A stretch of DNA of 8,082 bases, taken from Sulfurimonas sp. UBA6792. Its GTDB lineage: Bacteria > Campylobacterota > Campylobacteria > Campylobacterales > Sulfurimonadaceae. The notes beneath the pieces are model-generated. The model was not told the DNA's origin. It did not search any database and was given only the letters and a program-made list of their open reading frames with translations. Position numbers and translations under genes: made by a program. Positions 1-5,116 of the stretch are shown here, piece after piece. Each line of letters begins with the position of its first letter. The first letter of the stretch is position 1. Location of the stretch: assembly GCA_002452425.1 (NCBI GenBank), contig DKFQ01000067.1, positions 1-8,082 on the forward strand. The letters are read 5' to 3'.

Positions 1-1940
1 GCCGACTCTTTCATCACATCGCCCAAACTTCCCGTAAGCTGCATACTTCCTTTGCCTTTGATGCGGATACTCTCGATTTTGAGCACATCACCCCCGACAG
101 CAGTCCACGCAAGACCATTTACAACTCCGACAACAGGGATTTTTGTTGTTTTTTCTATCTCAAAAACTGTTTTATCAAAGTAATCTTTGAGATTTTTTAC
201 AGTCAGAGAAACCTTTGACACCTCCGGATGTTCTAAAATCTCCCGTGCCACTTTTCTTGCCATGTTAGCGATACGGCGGCGAAGGTTACGCACACCCGCC
301 TCACGTGTGTAGCTATGGATAAGCTCTTTGAGTGCCACTTTGGAGATGCTCACCTCAGACTTTTTGAGACCATGTTTTTTAAGCTCTTGTGGCAGAAGAT
401 ATCTTGAAGCTATCTCATACTTCTCTTGCGGCGTGTAGGAGCTGATACCTATAAACTCCATTCTATCACGCAACGGTGCGGGGATATTGCCCACATCATT
501 TGCCGTTGCTATAAAGATAACTTTAGAGAGGTCAATGTTGAAGTTGAGATAGTAGTCTCTAAACTCACTGTTTTGCTCAGGGTCTAGTATCTCTAAAAGA
601 GCCGCAGTCGGGTCGCCTCTTCCACTTTTTGCCACTTTGTCGATCTCATCGAGCACAACTACGGGATTCATCTTTTTGGCACTGATAAGCCCCTGCACTA
701 TGCGCCCGGGCATCGCACCGACATAAGTTCTTCTATGTCCTCTTAGTTCGTTAACATCCTCTAGCCCTCCAAGTGCGATGCGCACAAGTGGGCGTTTAAG
801 CGCTTCAGCGATAGAGTTAGCAAGAGACGTTTTACCCACTCCGGGAGGTCCCCAAAAACACAAAATCGCTCCAGAACTATTTTTTATACCTCTTAACTCC
901 ATCAGCTCTTTGACGGCAAAAAACTCCGCGATTCTCTCTTTTGGCTTCTCCAGTGAGTAGTGGTCTTTGTCAAGTTGTGCTTCAACTTCGCTGATTTTGA
1001 GCTCTTTTTTGCTCTCATCTCCAAAAGGAACTTCAAGCGCCCAGTCAAGATATGTCTGCGTCATAGAGGCATCAGAGGAGTCAGGATGCATACGTGAGTA
1101 GCGTTCTATCTGCTTTGCTACCTCCTTGTATGCTTCAGCACTCATCTTTGCTTTTTTTGCTTCAAGTTTTTTTCTATACTCTTCAAGCTCTTCATCTCTT
1201 GACGTGTCGCTTCCAAGCTCTTTTTGTATCTGCTTCAGCTGCTCTTTTAAAAAGTACTCTTTGTTAACCTTTTCTATGTGCGTGTGTACTTTGGAACGAA
1301 TCTCTTTTTGAAGTTTGTTTGCCTCTATCTCATCGATAATATGCTCGATGAGCTCTAAAAATCTCTTCTCCGTGTTTGACTCTACAAAGAGTGCATACGC
1401 CTGCTCTTTTTTGAGTTTGACAGTAGAGCAGATAAGGTCGATGATACGGTTATAGTCATGATTTTCTTCAATGGTGCGAAGCAAATCAGGAGGAAAGTAG
1501 TTGCTCACTGCGGCAAGTTTTCTCACTTTTTCACGGAGTATCTCTAGTATTGCATCTATTTTGAGAGAGTTTACACTTGTCGCCTCTATAACATCAACTC
1601 GTGCAATAAGCGGATTTTCACTCACCTTTGCAAAAGTTTTTGCACGTGCAAGACCTTGAAAAAGAACCTTCACTCTTCCATCAGGAAGTGCTACTTTACG
1701 CATAATGGAGCCGACTACTCCTGCATCGTAAAGTGCTTCAAAGTTTCTCTCACCCTCATGCGATGGTTTTGTAGGACATACGATAACCAAAGAACCCTCT
1801 TCTATGGCTTTTGCAGCTGCTTTTATGTTGCTCTCATCGCTTAAAAAAAGCGGCGCAATCATAAAAGGGTATAAGAAAATTTCATCTTCTGCGATAACAG
1901 GTATATCGGCAGGAAAATTACTATAATCGCTTAGTTTCAT
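1..1940 (-). CDS. lon: ATP-dependent protease Lon (partial, C-terminus outside window)
   Basis: Lon is a cytoplasmic AAA+ serine protease that degrades misfolded and short-lived regulatory proteins, classically including type II antitoxins. About 646 residues are present. An N-terminal substrate-binding domain covers roughly residues 1–210, followed by a charged coiled-coil region (about 210–290) and the AAA+ module. The Walker A motif GPPGVGKT is at residues 364–371, the Walker B VVVLDEIDK has Asp431/Glu432, the sensor-1 stretch is FIATAND, and REAGVRNLRRRI is typical of sensor 2. The frame leaves the window early in the protease domain (GLAWTAVGGDVL), so the Ser/Lys catalytic dyad is not visible; family members are about 780–810 residues. 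The ATG at 1940 is chosen because it lies 2 bp after the bamD stop and has GGGGA 9 nt upstream. It is probably co-transcribed with bamD. Nothing visible is broken. Confidence 0.97.
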   Translation of the reverse strand, partial: MKLSDYSNFPADIPVIAEDEIFLYPFMIAPLFLSDESNIKAAAKAIEEGSLVIVCPTKPSHEGERNFEALYDAGVVGSIMRKVALPDGRVKVLFQGLARAKTFAKVSENPLIARVDVIEATSVNSLKIDAILEILREKVRKLAAVSNYFPPDLLRTIEENHDYNRIIDLICSTVKLKKEQAYALFVESNTEKRFLELIEHIIDEIEANKLQKEIRSKVHTHIEKVNKEYFLKEQLKQIQKELGSDTSRDEELEEYRKKLEAKKAKMSAEAYKEVAKQIERYSRMHPDSSDASMTQTYLDWALEVPFGDESKKELKISEVEAQLDKDHYSLEKPKERIAEFFAVKELMELRGIKNSSGAILCFWGPPGVGKTSLANSIAEALKRPLVRIALGGLEDVNELRGHRRTYVGAMPGRIVQGLISAKKMNPVVVLDEIDKVAKSGRGDPTAALLEILDPEQNSEFRDYYLNFNIDLSKVIFIATANDVGNIPAPLRDRMEFIGISSYTPQEKYEIASRYLLPQELKKHGLKKSEVSISKVALKELIHSYTREAGVRNLRRRIANMARKVAREILEHPEVSKVSLTVKNLKDYFDKTVFEIEKTTKIPVVGVVNGLAWTAVGGDVLKIESIRIKGKGSMQLTGSLGDVMKES

Positions 1941-1942
1941 AA

Positions 1943-2863
1943 CTATTTTTCCCCTTTTGTAGCAAACGGATTGAGGATGTCATACCAGCTTGAGCCATCA
2001 TCCTCTTCTTTTTGCTCCTCTTGTATCTCTTGAGTCTCTGAGAATGGATTTAAAAAATCGTACCAACTAGAGTTATCATCCACTTTTACCTCTTCTTGAA
2101 CAGCCTCTACTTTTGGCGCAACCGTCTCGTTTGCATCTTCCTCTTTGATAGAGTTTCTTGAAACAACACTTTGCGTATCTGGCACTATGAAGCCATACCA
2201 ACTCTGCGTACCATCTCCCTCAAACCACGCTCTGTACCAAGGTGCTTCAGCTCTATCAAGTTCATCAAGCGCAATCCAAGGCTGAGGGTTCACTTCTCTG
2301 TAAAACTGCGCACTTTTTGGCTTATCAAGCCTGTCGTAGAGGTCCGATATCTCTTCATTGAGAACGAACTGTGCGAGGTAGAGACGCACTAACATCGTGT
2401 TGACAACTTCATAGTACATAGAGTTCGGATAGTTCTGCTTGAACGCTTCACCCTGCGCTATGGCGTCATCTATGAGCACCTGATCACGTCTTGGATGTGG
2501 AAGCGCTTTGTATTTTGCTTTGATTTTTAAAAACTCCGCATCCTCTTTTTCATTTGGCGTAGCGTAGCGCTTGATATACTCATCCAAAAAGTGCTCACTT
2601 AAGAGATACTCTTCGTGTTGCATGTGTGCTAGTGCGAGAATCATCGTTGCCTCAGGAAGCAAAGGTGAGCCGATATGCTCCCCTTGAAGCGAGCTGTAGT
2701 AACCATCCGCTTTTTCCAAATCCCCATTTGAGACCTGCTCTACTATTTTTGTGTACCAGTACATCGCCGGTTTGTTGTACTCTTCGATGGTGTCTTTAGA
2801 ACAACCTGTAAAAAGCAGTACAAGCCCTGCAAGAGCCATAAGTGCGTAGTTTTTCAATGCCAT
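1943..2863 (-). CDS. bamD: BamD/ComL-type outer membrane assembly lipoprotein with repeated C-terminal tail
   Basis: This is predicted to be the lipoprotein partner of the BAM machine that inserts beta-barrel proteins into the outer membrane; older annotations call it competence lipoprotein ComL. The 306-residue protein starts with a lipoprotein signal peptide whose lipobox FTGC puts the lipidated cysteine at residue 21. The body (about 30–215) is alpha-helical with TPR-like features: an AMYWYTKIVEQVSNGDLEKA segment and a second segment around HEEYLLSEHFLDEYIKRY, as in BamD. From about residue 216 there is an acidic, Glu-rich, low-complexity tail with three SWY-type motifs, making it longer than the roughly 210–220 residues I expect for epsilon-proteobacterial homologues. 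An AGGA lies 9 nt before the ATG. The stop is 2 bp before lon, and the start is divergent from fliW. The position between lon and fliW supports the call. Confidence 0.9.
   Translation of the reverse strand: MALKNYALMALAGLVLLFTGCSKDTIEEYNKPAMYWYTKIVEQVSNGDLEKADGYYSSLQGEHIGSPLLPEATMILALAHMQHEEYLLSEHFLDEYIKRYATPNEKEDAEFLKIKAKYKALPHPRRDQVLIDDAIAQGEAFKQNYPNSMYYEVVNTMLVRLYLAQFVLNEEISDLYDRLDKPKSAQFYREVNPQPWIALDELDRAEAPWYRAWFEGDGTQSWYGFIVPDTQSVVSRNSIKEEDANETVAPKVEAVQEEVKVDDNSSWYDFLNPFSETQEIQEEQKEEDDGSSWYDILNPFATKGEK
1964..2203 (-). repeat. Three SWY[DG]xLNPF-type peptide repeats in the BamD tail
   Basis: Within the last 90 residues of the BamD-like protein the motif occurs three times: SWYGFIVP (residues 221–228), SWYDFLNPF (266–274) and SWYDILNPF (292–300). 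The last two are preceded by D/N/G-rich turns and separated by Glu/Gln-rich acidic linkers. The first copy is degenerate. Repeated aromatic-Pro motifs on a flexible acidic linker suggest binding to a periplasmic partner, which is inference. The repeats are read directly from the translation. Confidence 0.75.
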
Positions 2864-2895
2864 TTCCCATAATCCTAATTCATAGATAAGGTGTT

Positions 2896-2901
2896 ATTCT
2901 A
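2896..2901 (-). promoter_or_regulatory. Candidate -10 box for the bamD–lon operon
   Basis: On the minus strand TAGAAT lies about 33 nt upstream of the bamD ATG, which would give a short untranslated leader of about 25 nt. There is no good TTGACA-like -35 element, which is common in Campylobacterota promoters. The call rests on position and -10 similarity only. An alternative is one of the TATA-rich stretches around 2908–2916. Confidence 0.3.
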
Positions 2902-2951
2902 TCCAAAAGATATATAACGCGCATTAAACTAGGTACATTTTATGCTTAAAG

Positions 2952-2960
2952 TGTTACAAT
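2952..2960 (+). promoter_or_regulatory. fliW: Candidate extended -10 promoter for fliW
   Basis: TGTTACAAT is an extended -10 element (TG-n-TACAAT). It would start transcription near 2967, about 20 nt before the fliW ATG, with AAAGGA at 2975–2980 as ribosome binding site 6 nt from the start. No convincing sigma-28 or sigma-54 flagellar promoter was seen, so fliW appears to be read from a housekeeping promoter here. Confidence 0.45.
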
Positions 2961-2986
2961 TGACAAAATGAACAAAAGGATTATTT

Positions 2987-3367
2987 ATGAAATTTGACAT
3001 CTGCGTACCGATCTTAGGCTTTGAGAACGTCAAGCAAGTAACACTAGAGAAGATTGACGACAACTTTATGAGAATGGTTGCAGCAGAGGATGCAAACATC
3101 TCTTTCACACTTATCAACCCTTTTGCTCTCAGAGAGTACGATTTTGAGATTCCAGACGCAACACAAGCACTCCTTGGCGTAGATGAAAAATCAAATATCC
3201 TCATCCTAAACATCCTCCTTATCCAAAACCCTGTTGAAGAGTCTCTCATCAACTTCATAGGACCGATGGTTTTCAACACCGACAACCAAAAAGCCGCGCA
3301 AATCATCCTCTCAGAGTCAACAAAATACGCTGTTGCAGAGAAGATTTCTGATTATTTGAAAAAATAG
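2987..3367 (+). CDS. fliW: Flagellar assembly factor FliW
   Basis: FliW binds flagellin in the cytoplasm and antagonises the RNA-binding regulator CsrA, so that flagellin translation follows secretion. The 126-residue protein shows the family pattern: an N-terminal segment VPILGFENVKQVTLEKIDDNF, a middle segment ANISFTLINPFALREYDFEIPD (family hallmark 'F.linPf...df.i'), a hydrophobic strand ILILNILLIQNP, and the segment LINFIGPMVFNTDNQKAAQIIL corresponding to the family's 'N..aPivin....a.QvIl'. It is slightly shorter than average but appears complete. The ATG at 2987 follows AAAGGA. It is transcribed divergently from bamD–lon, an order I recall from H. pylori and C. jejuni. In C. jejuni proC follows fliW; here an accessory region follows instead. 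Confidence 0.93.
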   Translation: MKFDICVPILGFENVKQVTLEKIDDNFMRMVAAEDANISFTLINPFALREYDFEIPDATQALLGVDEKSNILILNILLIQNPVEESLINFIGPMVFNTDNQKAAQIILSESTKYAVAEKISDYLKK

Positions 3368-3383
3368 TTTTTTTCTCACTCTC

Positions 3384-3406
3384 CACGCCCTTTTAAAATG
3401 GGTGTG
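3384..3406 (+). terminator. Weak hairpin downstream of fliW
   Basis: CACGCCC (3384–3390) can pair with GGGTGTG (3400–3406) through seven pairs, one of them G-U, around a 9-nt T/A loop. It lies 17 bp after the fliW stop, where a terminator is expected. No T-tract follows it; the nearest T-run (3368–3374) precedes it, so it is not a canonical intrinsic terminator. Confidence 0.3.
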
Positions 3407-3486
3407 CAAGCCTTCTTCACTCTTTCAAATATAATTTTTATTGATGCTGATTTTTCTTTTTATCTTCTTTTAAGCACATCTGCGTG

Positions 3487-3492
3487 TATAAT
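3487..3492 (+). promoter_or_regulatory. Candidate promoter of the DUF2442/toxin–antitoxin operon
   Basis: There is a perfect TATAAT -10 hexamer. Upstream (about 3430–3475) is strongly T-rich sequence, the pattern seen in Campylobacterota housekeeping promoters that lack a clear -35. Transcription would start near 3499, about 108 nt before the DUF2442 start, and could run through all four toxin–antitoxin genes, which are tightly spaced on the same strand. Confidence 0.45.
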
Positions 3493-3499
3493 GTAATAA

Positions 3500-3607
3500 A
3501 GTGTTGGTTTGTTTTGTTGCATTAGTGAGATTGTTCAAAAATGGATTGATTATTTTGTGCTTCACAAAGAGATTCACTGTATCAAAATCGAAGGGAGGGT
3601 TAAGTGA
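3500..3607 (+). pseudogene. C-terminal remnant of a DUF4160-like gene
   Basis: An open frame of 35 codons bounded upstream by two consecutive stops (3494–3499) ends at TGA 3605–3607, which overlaps the DUF2442 ATG as TGATG, a classic translational-coupling junction. The encoded tail contains EIVQKWIDYFVLHKE and ends KIEGRVK. It loosely resembles the end of DUF4160 proteins as I remember them ('..lvqaWi.lhqeel..' then a basic end). DUF4160 genes often precede DUF2442 genes as a proposed toxin–antitoxin pair. There is no ATG; only a TTG at 3509 could start it. I infer a decayed partner gene; the alternative is chance open frame. Confidence 0.35.
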
Positions 3608-3894
3608 TGAGCCGTAACTCTGTGTTAAAAGTAGTAAAAGCCAAATATCTTAAAGAGTATAAAATTTCTTTGGAGTTCAACGACGGGAAAATTCATACCA
3701 TCGATTTTGAACCGTTTCTTTGTTCATCTAAAAACCCAAGTATCGCAAAATACAAAGATTTGACACTCTTTGAGGCTTTTTCGATTACAGATGGCGATTT
3801 GGAGTGGAATGACTATGACCTATGTTTTCCCATCATTGATTTGTATGAAAACAAAAATATCTCCTCATCACAAAATGATGAGAGTGCAGCATAA
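3607..3894 (+). CDS. DUF2442 domain protein (putative antitoxin-type partner)
   Basis: This small soluble protein (95 residues) follows the DUF2442 pattern: an N-terminal strand pair VVKAKYLKEYKISLEFNDGKIHTIDFEPFL, a middle LTLFEAFSITDGDLEWNDYDLCFP and the end IIDLYEN, matching the family's 'F..v....g.l.W..g.Dl.pd.LY'. The function is not established. In many genomes DUF2442 is next to DUF4160, and the pair is suspected to be a toxin–antitoxin system. The ATG at 3607 is preferred over the GTG at 3604: AAGGGAGGG (3591–3599) gives 7 nt spacing, and the ATG overlaps the upstream stop. The last codons (after DLYEN) are Ser/Asn/Asp-rich and outside the domain. It lies 18 bp before antitoxin 1, so it is probably in the same operon. 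Confidence 0.8.
   Translation: MSRNSVLKVVKAKYLKEYKISLEFNDGKIHTIDFEPFLCSSKNPSIAKYKDLTLFEAFSITDGDLEWNDYDLCFPIIDLYENKNISSSQNDESAA
3864..3882. repeat. Perfect 7-bp inverted repeat at the end of the DUF2442 gene
   Basis: CTCATCA (3864–3870) and TGATGAG (3876–3882) are exact reverse complements around a CAAAA loop. The element is in the last codons of the DUF2442 gene, 31 nt before the antitoxin 1 start. It could act as an operator for an antitoxin complex or as an RNA hairpin tuning expression between DUF2442 and the toxin–antitoxin genes. No T-tract follows, so it is not a terminator. Confidence 0.4.
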
Positions 3895-3901
3895 AACCCA
3901 A

Positions 3902-3964
3902 AGGAGCCTAAGATGAAAACAGTAACATTAGAGATAGAAGATAACAAGTTTGAGCAGTTTATGA
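3902..3964 (+). repeat. Antitoxin leader/N-terminal module, copy 1
   Basis: This 63-bp stretch runs from the AGGAG ribosome binding site through CCTAAG, the ATG and the first 17 codons of antitoxin 1. It matches 4427–4489 with a single mismatch (AAC versus AGC in codon 11). The 20-bp core at 3900–3919 also matches 4976–4995 with one mismatch. Confidence 0.9.
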
Positions 3965-4143
3965 TGATGCTAGATTTGCTTAAAAGCGATGTTGTCAAAA
4001 GATTTCAAGTACAAAAAACGGATGATGAATTTCAAATAGACGAAAAGCATTGTCTTGAAGTTTTGGACAAGGTAAATAGAGGGGATTTTTCGGGGATGAA
4101 AACACTCTCCTCTGATGAATTATTTAAAGAGTTGGGTATTTAA
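3913..4143 (+). CDS. Antitoxin 1 (type II, partner of the RelE/YafQ-like toxin)
   Basis: This 76-residue acidic protein sits immediately upstream of a RelE-family toxin gene, the standard antitoxin position. The N-terminal half begins MKTVTLEIED followed by a helix KFEQFMMMLDLLKSD, probably the dimerisation part. The C-terminal half (about 42–76: EKHCLEVLDKVNRGDFSG then SSDELFKELGI) resembles the flexible toxin-binding tails of small antitoxins with 'GDFS...' and 'elF..L' motifs. No named DNA-binding fold can be assigned with confidence. The ATG has AGGAG 6 nt upstream. The stop is 2 bp before the toxin ATG, implying coupled translation. Residues 1–17 are almost identical to antitoxin 2, but the C-terminal half is unrelated. 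Confidence 0.8.
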   Translation: MKTVTLEIEDNKFEQFMMMLDLLKSDVVKRFQVQKTDDEFQIDEKHCLEVLDKVNRGDFSGMKTLSSDELFKELGI

Positions 4144-4145
4144 TT

Positions 4146-4418
4146 ATGTTTAAAATTGTACGAGAAGATAGATTTCTCAAAATTTCTAAAAAATTTTTAA
4201 AAAAACATCCTGATTTAGTTGAGAAGTTTAAACAAACAGTGCAAAAACTCGAAAACGACCCGTTTGAGCCTTCACTGAAACTGCATAAACTCCAAGGAAG
4301 TTTAGAGAAGTTTCATGCGGTTCGTTTGACTTACGAGTATCGCATAGTTTTGGTTTTGATAATTGTTGATGAACAAGTGATTCTTGTCGATATTGGAACA
4401 CATGATGAAGTTTACTAA
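4146..4418 (+). CDS. Type II toxin 1, RelE/YafQ-like putative mRNA interferase
   Basis: This 90-residue protein has the RelE/ParE-superfamily layout. Two N-terminal helices (RFLKISKKFLKKHPDLVEKF and VQKLENDP) are followed by strands carrying LHKLQGSLEKFHAVRL, YEYRIVLVLIIV and ILVDIGTHDEVY. The conserved pieces are KLHKLQG (His47), Arg60, Arg66 and the C-terminal GTHDEVY (His86), which is characteristic of RelE/StbE and YafQ-like members that cut ribosome-bound mRNA. The catalytic assignment is inferred by family resemblance. The gene is intact, starts 2 bp after antitoxin 1, and has only a weak ribosome binding site, consistent with translation depending on the antitoxin gene. The next leader starts about 8 bp after its stop. 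Confidence 0.85.
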   Translation: MFKIVREDRFLKISKKFLKKHPDLVEKFKQTVQKLENDPFEPSLKLHKLQGSLEKFHAVRLTYEYRIVLVLIIVDEQVILVDIGTHDEVY

Positions 4419-4426
4419 AACCCCCT

Positions 4427-4489
4427 AGGAGCCTAAGATGAAAACAGTAACATTAGAGATAGAAGATAGCAAGTTTGAGCAGTTTATGA
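4427..4489 (+). repeat. Antitoxin leader/N-terminal module, copy 2
   Basis: This is the second copy of the 63-bp module (62 of 63 bases equal to 3902–3964). Just upstream, CCTAGG extends the palindromic character: TAGG-AG-CCTA at 4426–4435 covers the ribosome binding site. Identity falls sharply right after codon 17: by hand alignment about 16 of the next 56 bases differ, then the genes cannot be aligned. Confidence 0.9.
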
Positions 4490-4692
4490 CGATTTTAAAT
4501 TCGCTCAAGAGTGATTTGGTGAAAAATTTTGAAGTACAAAAAAAAGAGAGCCGTTGCGACTTAACAAACGACCCTTTGGCACAAGAGCTTCAAAGACGCA
4601 TTCAAGAGATAGATGATGGAACAATTGAGCTTATACCTCACGCCGAGGTTATGCGTAGAGTATATGCAAAATGGGAAGAGAAATGTATATAA
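4438..4692 (+). CDS. Antitoxin 2 (type II, addiction-module component, partner of the ParE/RelE-like toxin)
   Basis: This 84-residue protein shares the first 17 residues with antitoxin 1 apart from one change (N11S), and loosely the segment up to about residue 35 (VQK). Its C-terminal half is different: LAQELQRRIQEIDDGTIELIPHAEVMRRVYAKWEEK, which resembles the short 'addiction module component' antitoxins with the pattern 'ei..G...i...ev...l..k'. AGGAG lies 6 nt before the ATG. Its end overlaps the toxin 2 gene by 10 bp (or 22 bp if toxin 2 starts at 4671). It sits 19 bp after toxin 1, so both modules are probably one transcript. Confidence 0.82.
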   Translation: MKTVTLEIEDSKFEQFMTILNSLKSDLVKNFEVQKKESRCDLTNDPLAQELQRRIQEIDDGTIELIPHAEVMRRVYAKWEEKCI

Positions 4693-4967
4693 ATACATCT
4701 CGTCGCTATGAAATGGAGTTAAATACAATTCTTGATTTTATCGGTAAAAACAATCCAAGAAATGCTTTGAATTTTGCAAGAAAACTAGAAGCCAAGATCA
4801 ATAATTTACCTCATTTTCCCTACAAATGCCGACAGTCTCAAAAATCAGATGATGTGGCTATCAGAGAACTGATATTTGAGGGATATGTCATCCCTTATCT
4901 TGTAGATAACGCAAAAGAGAGCATAGTCGTACTCGGTATTTTTAGCGAAAATGAGTGGAAGTTATAA
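4683..4967 (+). CDS. Type II toxin 2, ParE/RelE-like
   Basis: This 94-residue basic protein has the ParE/RelE pattern. An N-terminal YEMELNTILDFIGKNNPRNALNFARKLEAKINNLPHFP corresponds to the family's two-helix hairpin with 'n..aA..f...l...i..L...P'. It continues with CRQSQKSDDVAIRELIFEGYVIPYLVDNAKESIVVLGIF, corresponding to the 'R.l....Y.I.Y.v....i.il.i.' strands. Members poison DNA gyrase (ParE) or cleave mRNA (RelE); the sequence alone does not settle which. An ATG at 4671 in the same frame would add four residues. 4683 is preferred because GGAAGAG (4674–4680) precedes it and the protein then begins MYINTS, near the usual ParE start. The overlap with antitoxin 2 implies translational coupling. 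Confidence 0.82.
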   Translation: MYINTSRRYEMELNTILDFIGKNNPRNALNFARKLEAKINNLPHFPYKCRQSQKSDDVAIRELIFEGYVIPYLVDNAKESIVVLGIFSENEWKL

Positions 4968-4975
4968 AAAATCCT

Positions 4976-4995
4976 AAAGGAACCTAAGATGAAAA
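4976..4995 (+). repeat. Orphan antitoxin leader, copy 3
   Basis: Twenty bases equal the core of copy 1 (3900–3919) apart from one change: the ribosome binding site, CCTAAG, the ATG and the next four A residues. After this point there is no antitoxin similarity. It starts 8 bp after the toxin 2 stop, the same position copy 2 occupies after toxin 1, so it most likely marks the start of a lost third module. Confidence 0.7.
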
Positions 4996-5027
4996 AAGCA
5001 AGTCACGAAACTCTTTCAAGTTTTTTT

Positions 5028-5036
5028 TGTTATCAT
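5028..5036 (+). promoter_or_regulatory. Candidate extended -10 promoter for the surface-protein gene, with adjacent T8 tract
   Basis: TGTTATCAT is an extended -10 element (TG-n-TATCAT). It is directly preceded by an uninterrupted run of eight T (5021–5028) and other T-rich sequence, as in many Campylobacterota promoters. Transcription would begin near 5043, about 74 nt upstream of the ATG at 5117, and the palindrome at 5063–5081 would be in the untranslated leader. No clear -35 is present. Confidence 0.4.
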
Positions 5037-5062
5037 AAGGTTTGTCATATCAGTTTTTGTCA

Positions 5063-5081
5063 TCCTGAACTTGATTCAGGA
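5063..5081. repeat. Palindromic interspersed repeat element
   Basis: TCCTGAA (5063–5069) and TTCAGGA (5075–5081) form a perfect 7-bp stem around CTTGA, within the longer string GTCATCCTGAAC...CAGGACCTC. This matches the type of short palindromic repeat ('TCATCCTGAACTTG.TTCAGGA') that I recall scattered through many bacterial genomes, which on the reverse strand produces spurious peptides containing LNQVQDD. Only one copy is in the window, so its repetitiveness here is from memory and not shown. Confidence 0.6.
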
Positions 5082-5116
5082 CCTCTAAAAAATAGACCAC
5101 AGAAAAAGGGGACTCT

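Noticed and set aside
778..1844. Three plus-strand open frames of about 60 codons opposite lon
   Set aside because: They lie antisense to well-conserved Lon codons, have biased low-complexity translations and resemble no family; they are shadows.
2171..2392. Plus-strand 73-codon frame opposite bamD
   Set aside because: It is fully antisense to the BamD coding region with no ribosome binding site or family resemblance.
2929..3306. Minus-strand 125-codon frame opposite fliW
   Set aside because: FliW on the other strand matches its family along its full length; the antisense frame has no recognisable domain.
3813..3998. Minus-strand 61-codon frame across the DUF2442 end and antitoxin 1
   Set aside because: It crosses two supported genes and the intergenic leader and shows no family features.
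1..4967. Functional system linking Lon with the nearby toxin–antitoxin modules
   Set aside because: Lon degrades many antitoxins in general, but its place here is explained by the conserved lon–bamD–fliW order, so proximity is probably coincidence.
5007..5028. Possible intrinsic terminator (GAAA-CTC-TTTC plus T8) after the toxin–antitoxin array
   Set aside because: The stem is only four pairs with one G-C, too weak for a terminator; the T-run is better explained as promoter-upstream sequence.
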